A stretch of DNA of 9,864 nt from Hypericibacter sp050729195 (GTDB lineage: Bacteria; Pseudomonadota; Alphaproteobacteria; Dongiales; Dongiaceae). This document shows, piece by piece, positions 5,618-9,864 of the stretch; position 1 is the stretch's first letter; each line of letters opens with the position of its first letter. The notes beneath the pieces are model-generated. The model did no database searches. It saw nothing but the letters and a program-made list of their open reading frames with translations, and was not told the DNA's origin. A program made the position numbers and the translations under genes. The stretch lies in assembly GCF_050729195.1 (NCBI RefSeq), contig NZ_JBOHKS010000005.1, forward strand, positions 1 through 9,864, in the 5' to 3' direction.

Positions 5618-6403
5618 ATGCCGAGTGCTTCCGTCCGTGTTTGGGATTTGCCGACGCGGATCTTTCATTGGCTCTTGGCGCTGTCCGTTCTGCTGGCCTA
5701 TGTCACGAGCGGCGAGCGTGGCGTCATGTTCACGCTCCATGTCGGCGCGGGGCATTTCATCCTCCTGCTGCTGCTGTTTCGGATCTTGTGGGGATTCATC
5801 GGCAGCCCGCATTCGCGCTTCGCCGATTTCCTGTTCTCCTGGCGCTCCATCCTGGACTATCTGAAAGGCCTCGTCCGCTTCAAGCCGGCCCATTTCGTCG
5901 GGCATAACCCGCTGGGCGGGCTGATGGTCCTGGCGATGGTCCTGTTGTTGCTCGCGATCGTTTGGACGGGGCTGTCGGCGGCGGCGGCGCGCGGCTATCA
6001 GGCGGGCTCGCCGCTGATCGCCGTCATGGGCAGCGGCAGCCGCGCCATGGGCGATCTCCATCAGGTGCTGGGCAACCTGATCATGATCCTGGCGGGCGTT
6101 CATGTCGCCGCGATCCTGGGCCATTGGCTCTTGGCTCGCGAGAACCTGGTGTGGGCCATGATCACGGGACACAAGCCGGCGGCTCCCGGAACGGTCGCGA
6201 ACGACCGTCCCTTCGCCGGTCGCGGTCGCTTGGCGATCATGGCTATCCTGGTGCTGATGGCGGGCATCGGCTTGTTCGGGCCGTTCGACGGCCAGGCCTT
6301 GGCCACCCGTCCCTCCCAGCCCGCCGGCGAGGCGAGCGGAGGTGTCGTCCCGGATGTGGCGGCCGGTCTGCCGCAAAGCCCCGCCGCCGGGACATCGGAA
6401 TGA
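5618..6403 (+). CDS. Cytochrome b561 family membrane protein (di-heme b-type)
   Basis: Inner-membrane b-type cytochrome that passes electrons between the quinone pool or membrane donors and a soluble partner. The ATG at 5618 is preceded by GGAG 9 bases upstream and gives the family-typical beginning VRVWDLPTRIFHWLLA. 261 residues. Four core membrane helices lie at about 16-30, 41-60, 100-119 and 148-168. Histidines suited to bind two hemes are H17 (helix 1), H41 and H46 (helix 2), H148 and H162 (helix 4). A fifth hydrophobic segment (about 205-222) is followed by a Pro/Ala/Gly-rich tail of about 40 residues that is not part of the core domain. Alphaproteobacterial relatives often sit beside a soluble cytochrome c gene; none is seen here. 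The domain is secure; the redox partner is unknown. Confidence 0.87.
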   Translation: MPSASVRVWDLPTRIFHWLLALSVLLAYVTSGERGVMFTLHVGAGHFILLLLLFRILWGFIGSPHSRFADFLFSWRSILDYLKGLVRFKPAHFVGHNPLGGLMVLAMVLLLLAIVWTGLSAAAARGYQAGSPLIAVMGSGSRAMGDLHQVLGNLIMILAGVHVAAILGHWLLARENLVWAMITGHKPAAPGTVANDRPFAGRGRLAIMAILVLMAGIGLFGPFDGQALATRPSQPAGEASGGVVPDVAAGLPQSPAAGTSE

Positions 6404-6461
6404 CATAAAAGCCATGCCGGCCAGAGGGTCGGCAGTCCTCGCTCCTGCATGATATAGTCGC

Positions 6462-6485
6462 GCCCGCCCTGGAGACGGGGCGGGC
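6462..6485 (+). terminator. GC-rich hairpin between cytochrome b561 and Lon-like genes
   Basis: Perfect 8-base stem GCCCGCCC/GGGCGGGC (6462-6469 with 6478-6485) with an 8-base loop, about 60 bases after the cytochrome stop. Only TTCGT follows, so it would be a weak intrinsic terminator; it may instead structure the leader of the protease mRNA. A perfect 10-base palindrome CATGATCATG lies just after it at 6491-6500. Confidence 0.4.
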
Positions 6486-6522
6486 TTCGTCATGATCATG
6501 CATTGTTGAAAAGTGAGGATCC

Positions 6523-8964
6523 GTGGCCGCAACTGTCGCTCCGCTCAAGCCCGAGGTGCTCTATCGCCGTTGCGAACCTGCCGAGCTGCCTTTCCAGACG
6601 ACGGCGGAACTGAAGGATCTTCATCGCATCGTCGGGCAGGAGCGGGCGCTCGGCTCCCTGGAGTTCGGCATCGGGATCCGCCGCCAGGGCTACAACCTCT
6701 TCGCGCTGGGCCCCGGGGGAACCGGGAAGCACACCATCGCCTTCGGCTTCCTCCAGCAGCGCGCCCGCGCCGGCGACGTGCCCCCCGACCTCTGCTACGT
6801 CAATAATTTCGAAGTGCCATACAGGCCGATTGCGCTGAAGCTTCCGCCGAGCCGGGGCAGCAAGCTGCAAAGCGAGATGCGCGGTCTGATCGAGGATCTG
6901 CGCGTCGCCATCCCGGCGATCCTGGAGGGCGAGGAATATCGCAATCGCCGGCAGCTGATCGACGAGGCCACCAAGACCCGCCAGGCCGAGATCTTCGAAC
7001 GGCTGCAGGCCGAAGCCCAGCCGAAGGGCATCTCGCTGTTGCGCACGCCCATGGGATTCGCCTTCGCGCCGGTGCGCGAGGGCGCGGCGCTCAGCCCCGA
7101 AGACTTTCAGAAACTTCCTGAAGCCGAGCGCAAGCGGATCGAGGCGGACCTCAAGACGCTTCAGGAAGAGCTCGAGGAGGAGCTGCGTAAATTTCCGGCC
7201 TGGGAGCGCGAACGGCGCGACCAGGCGCGCGAACTCGATCGCCAGGTGACGAGTGCCGCGGTCGCCACCGGCATCGCCGTGGTGAAAGAGCATTTCCGCG
7301 ATCTGCCCGAGGTGCTGGCCTATCTGGGCGCGGTCGAGAAGGACATCGTCGACAATGCCGACGCCTTCCTGCCGACCGAGGGCGAGAGCCAGGGGGCGCC
7401 GGGAACGCCGCGCCTGTCGCCGGCCGTGCGCGACCGCTTCCGCCGCTACCGGGTCAATCTGCTGGTCGATCACACCCATCAGGTCGGTGCGCCCGTCATC
7501 TATGAGGACAACCCGACCATGCCCAACCTGGTCGGACGGGTAGAGAATCTGGCCGAGCTGGGCGCCCTGATCACGGATTTCACGCTGATCAAGGCGGGTG
7601 CGCTTCATCGTGCCAATGGCGGCTATCTGATGCTCGACGCGCAGAAGCTGCTGACCCAGCCCTATGCTTATGAGGCCCTGAAGCGGGCTCTGCGCGCGCG
7701 TCAGATCACCATCGAATCGCCGGGTCAGGCCCTGAGCCTCGTCTCGACGACGACGGTCGAGCCCGAGCCCGTTTTTCTCGACGTCAAGGTGCTGATCGTC
7801 GGCACGCGCGATATCTATTACCTGCTGGCGGCGCAAGATCCCGAGTTCAACGATCTCTTCAAGGTGGCGGCCGATTTCGACGACGACATGCCGCGCGAAG
7901 GCGAGGCGGTTCTGGCTTATGCGCAGCTGATCGCCACCATCGCCCGGCGCGAAGGGCTGAAGACGCTCGATCGGGGCGCGGTGGCCCGGCTGATTGAGCA
8001 GGCCGGCCGGATCGCCGACGACAATCAGAAGCTCACCACCCGGATCGGGGACGTCGCCGATGTGATGCGCGAGGCCGATTACTGGGCGGGCAGGGCCAAG
8101 CATGAGGTGATCGGCGCCGACGATATCGAGAAGGCGATCGACCAGCAGATCTATCGCTCGGGCCGCGTGCGCGAGAAGTCGCTGGAGATCATCGATAACG
8201 GCATCGTGCTGATCGACACGGCCGGCAGCAAGGTCGGGCAGATCAACGGCCTGTCGGTGCTGTCGCTGCCGAACTTCTCCTTCGGCAAGCCGAGCCGCAT
8301 CACGGCGCGGGTCAGGCTGGGGCGGGGCGAGGTGATCGATGTGGAACGCCGCGTCGAGCTGGGCGGGCCGACCCATTCCAAGGGCGTGCTGATCCTTTCG
8401 GCCTTCCTTGCGGCGCGCTATGCCAGCGACCAGCCGCTCTCGCTGTCGGCGACGCTGGTGTTCGAGCAGTCCTATGGTGGTGTCGATGGCGACAGCGCGT
8501 CTTCGGCGGAGCTCTATGCGCTGATGTCGGCGCTCTCCGAGCTGCCGATCGACCAGTCCTTCGCCGTGACCGGCTCGGTCAACCAGTTCGGTCAGGTGCA
8601 GGCCATCGGCGGCGTCAATCAGAAGATCGAAGGCTATTTCGATGTCTGCCGCCATCACGGGCTGACGGGCAAGCAGGGCGTCCTGATCCCGTCGACGAAT
8701 GTCCGCCATCTCATGCTGCGGCGGGACATCGTCGAGGCGGCGCACAAGGGCCAGTTCCGGATCTTTCCGATCGAGACGATCGACCAGGGCATCGAGCTCC
8801 TGACCGGTTTCCCGGCGGGTGCCCGTGAGGATGACGGGAAATTTCCCAAGGGCAGCGTCAACCGGCGGGTCGAGGATCGGCTGATTGCGTTGGTTCAGCA
8901 GCGGCGGCGCTTTGGCGTCGGCGGCGACGAGGGCACCGAGGGCGGACAAGGAGGCAGGGTATGA
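6523..8964 (+). CDS. Lon-family AAA+ ATP-dependent protease (LonB/YcbZ-like)
   Basis: ATP-driven cytoplasmic protease for damaged or regulatory proteins, of the shorter Lon-related class that lacks the LonA N-terminal substrate domain. 813 residues from GTG 6523, with GAGG 4 bases upstream. Visible parts: Walker A GPGGTGKHT at 63-71; a long charged helical insertion with coiled-coil character (about 110-270, e.g. the Glu-rich stretch near 205-235); Walker B-like YLMLDAQ at 368-374, with D372 but no following glutamate; a sensor-2-like helix after TTRIGD near residue 505; and a C-terminal Lon protease domain. The catalytic dyad is S658 (DGDSASSAE) and K701 (GGVNQK). The 43-residue S-K distance equals that of E. 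coli Lon (S679, K722). The TGA overlaps the ATG of the universal stress protein gene by four bases, so the two are translationally coupled. Confidence 0.9.
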   Translation: MAATVAPLKPEVLYRRCEPAELPFQTTAELKDLHRIVGQERALGSLEFGIGIRRQGYNLFALGPGGTGKHTIAFGFLQQRARAGDVPPDLCYVNNFEVPYRPIALKLPPSRGSKLQSEMRGLIEDLRVAIPAILEGEEYRNRRQLIDEATKTRQAEIFERLQAEAQPKGISLLRTPMGFAFAPVREGAALSPEDFQKLPEAERKRIEADLKTLQEELEEELRKFPAWERERRDQARELDRQVTSAAVATGIAVVKEHFRDLPEVLAYLGAVEKDIVDNADAFLPTEGESQGAPGTPRLSPAVRDRFRRYRVNLLVDHTHQVGAPVIYEDNPTMPNLVGRVENLAELGALITDFTLIKAGALHRANGGYLMLDAQKLLTQPYAYEALKRALRARQITIESPGQALSLVSTTTVEPEPVFLDVKVLIVGTRDIYYLLAAQDPEFNDLFKVAADFDDDMPREGEAVLAYAQLIATIARREGLKTLDRGAVARLIEQAGRIADDNQKLTTRIGDVADVMREADYWAGRAKHEVIGADDIEKAIDQQIYRSGRVREKSLEIIDNGIVLIDTAGSKVGQINGLSVLSLPNFSFGKPSRITARVRLGRGEVIDVERRVELGGPTHSKGVLILSAFLAARYASDQPLSLSATLVFEQSYGGVDGDSASSAELYALMSALSELPIDQSFAVTGSVNQFGQVQAIGGVNQKIEGYFDVCRHHGLTGKQGVLIPSTNVRHLMLRRDIVEAAHKGQFRIFPIETIDQGIELLTGFPAGAREDDGKFPKGSVNRRVEDRLIALVQQRRRFGVGGDEGTEGGQGGRV

Positions 8965-9818
8965 CCGCGGAACGCGAAATCGCCGCCATGCGGCGCATCC
9001 TGGTGGCGCTCGATGCCTCGCCCGAAAGCATGGCCGCGCTCGATCATGCGGCAACGCTGGCCGTGCGGCTTCATGCCGAGCTCGAGGGTCTGTTCATCGA
9101 GGATGAGGACCTGATCAATCTGGCGCGCCAGCCTTTCGCCCGCGAGGTCTGTCGCCTGACCAGCACGGTCCAAGGCCTGGACGCGGCGAAACTCGAGCAG
9201 GATCTCCGCAATCAAGCGGGCATGGCGCGCAACGCCCTGCGGATGAAGGCCGAGGCCTTGCGCCTGCGCTGGTCTTTCCGCGTCGTGCGCGGGCGGATCG
9301 AGGGCGCCATCGAAGCGGCCGCCGGCTCGGCCGATCTCCTGGCGATCGGCCGTCGCCAGCGGATGATCGAGGGGCAGGCCCTGGGACGCTCATCGACCGA
9401 GATGGCCAAGCGCCTCGGCTGCTCGGTGCTGATGGCGATGCCGACCCGGGCGCGGGCCGAGGCACCGATCGCCGTCGTCTTCTCCAACTCGCCCTGCGGC
9501 GATGCCGCGCTCGATCTGGCGCAGCGCACCGCGCGCGACGAGGAACGGCCTTTGCTGGTCATCATCCCGGCCAAGGATAGGGCCGAGTATGAGGCGCGGC
9601 GGAGCCTTCTCGAGGAAGGCATCGGGACCGATCCGAAACGCATCCTGATCCGCCCCGCGATCGGTCCCGACGGCCGGGCCTTGCGGCAGGCGCTGGAGCG
9701 AGAACAGCCGCAGCTGCTGGTGCTGGGTTGCGACCTGGCCGGACGGCTGCCGCCGGAGCTGGCGGAATTCGCCGCCGGCTCGAACTTCCCGGTGCTGGTG
9801 ATGCGCGGGTCGCTCTGA
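8961..9818 (+). CDS. Tandem universal stress protein (UspA family)
   Basis: Cytoplasmic stress protein built of two UspA-like alpha/beta domains, UspE-like in architecture. The ATG at 8961 lies in the ATGA overlap with the protease gene, with AAGGAGG 6 bases upstream; a second ATG at residue 10 starts the conserved part (MRRILVALDASPES) but has no comparable site. 285 residues, matching a two-domain protein. Domain 1 (about 10-160): RILVALDAS strand 1, ADLLAIGRR at 124-132, CSVLMAM at the end. Domain 2 (about 168-283): IAVVFSNSP, QLLVLGCDL at 251-259, NFPVLVMRG. The ATP-binding loop G-2x-G-9x-G(S/T) is not intact in either domain, so nucleotide binding is doubtful. Coupling to the protease suggests joint expression under stress, perhaps an adaptor or client role, but that is inference. 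Confidence 0.85.
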   Translation: MTAEREIAAMRRILVALDASPESMAALDHAATLAVRLHAELEGLFIEDEDLINLARQPFAREVCRLTSTVQGLDAAKLEQDLRNQAGMARNALRMKAEALRLRWSFRVVRGRIEGAIEAAAGSADLLAIGRRQRMIEGQALGRSSTEMAKRLGCSVLMAMPTRARAEAPIAVVFSNSPCGDAALDLAQRTARDEERPLLVIIPAKDRAEYEARRSLLEEGIGTDPKRILIRPAIGPDGRALRQALEREQPQLLVLGCDLAGRLPPELAEFAAGSNFPVLVMRGSL

Positions 9819-9822
9819 CCTT

Positions 9823-9864
9823 TCAGGCTTCGGCCGCGTTGCGCCGGGCAGAACGGGCGGGATG
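9823..9864 (-). CDS. Possible C-terminal end of a converging gene
   Basis: A leftward frame is open from the window edge to a TGA at 9825-9823, giving 13 residues (HPARSARRNAAEA). It would converge on the stress protein gene with a 4-base gap. Far too short to identify; the Ala/Arg-rich tail is only what a GC-rich gene end could look like. Confidence 0.25.
   Translation of the reverse strand, partial: HPARSARRNAAEA

Noticed and set aside
6496..9054. 852-codon open frame on the leftward strand opposite the Lon-like gene
   Set aside because: It is a shadow of the strongly GC-biased codon third positions of the protease and stress protein genes; its translation shows no family features, while the opposite strand has Walker and Ser-Lys motifs.

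Overview
The window is GC-rich DNA with dense, mostly tightly packed genes and long antisense shadow frames. The RpoE/ChrR pair, the alphaproteobacterial-type RpoH and the b561 / Lon-like / UspA set point to an alphaproteobacterium, probably of the Rhodospirillales sort. That placement is inference from gene content; no rRNA or other taxonomic marker is present. No tRNA, rRNA, CRISPR array or insertion sequence was seen.

Left part (1-2735), an oxidative or photo-oxidative stress regulatory locus read leftward. An ECF11-type sigma factor (rpoE) overlaps by one base the gene for its zinc-binding cupin anti-sigma factor (chrR). Downstream on the same strand lies rpoH, cut by the window edge. In Rhodobacter sphaeroides RpoE-ChrR senses singlet oxygen and RpoE drives rpoH_II. 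Here the same wiring can be read from the DNA: elements of the form TGATCC-N18-TA lie in front of rpoE (2444-2473) and rpoH (782-811). Two more copies of the motif occur in the 383-base gap upstream of rpoE. One (2697-2726) sits ahead of a 62-codon frame that begins like a short-chain dehydrogenase and then loses similarity, possibly a decayed sigma-E target gene. The other (2499-2528) points the opposite way, into DNA with no recognisable gene.

Middle part (2736-5385). A leftward pair encodes a small exported protein of unknown function and an NADPH-dependent medium-chain oxidoreductase of the CurA/leukotriene-B4-dehydrogenase type. Divergent from it is an SMP-30/gluconolactonase-family lactonase with its full set of metal ligands.

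Right part (5386-9864), read rightward: a b561-type membrane cytochrome, then an 813-residue Lon-family AAA+ protease whose stop codon overlaps the start of a tandem universal stress protein gene. The last 42 bases may hold the C-terminus of a converging gene.

No wholly new multi-gene system is evident. The most unusual material is the cluster of sigma-E-like promoters around rpoE, including the two with no intact gene behind them, and an apparent plus-strand terminator between rpoH and chrR that has no gene to terminate.
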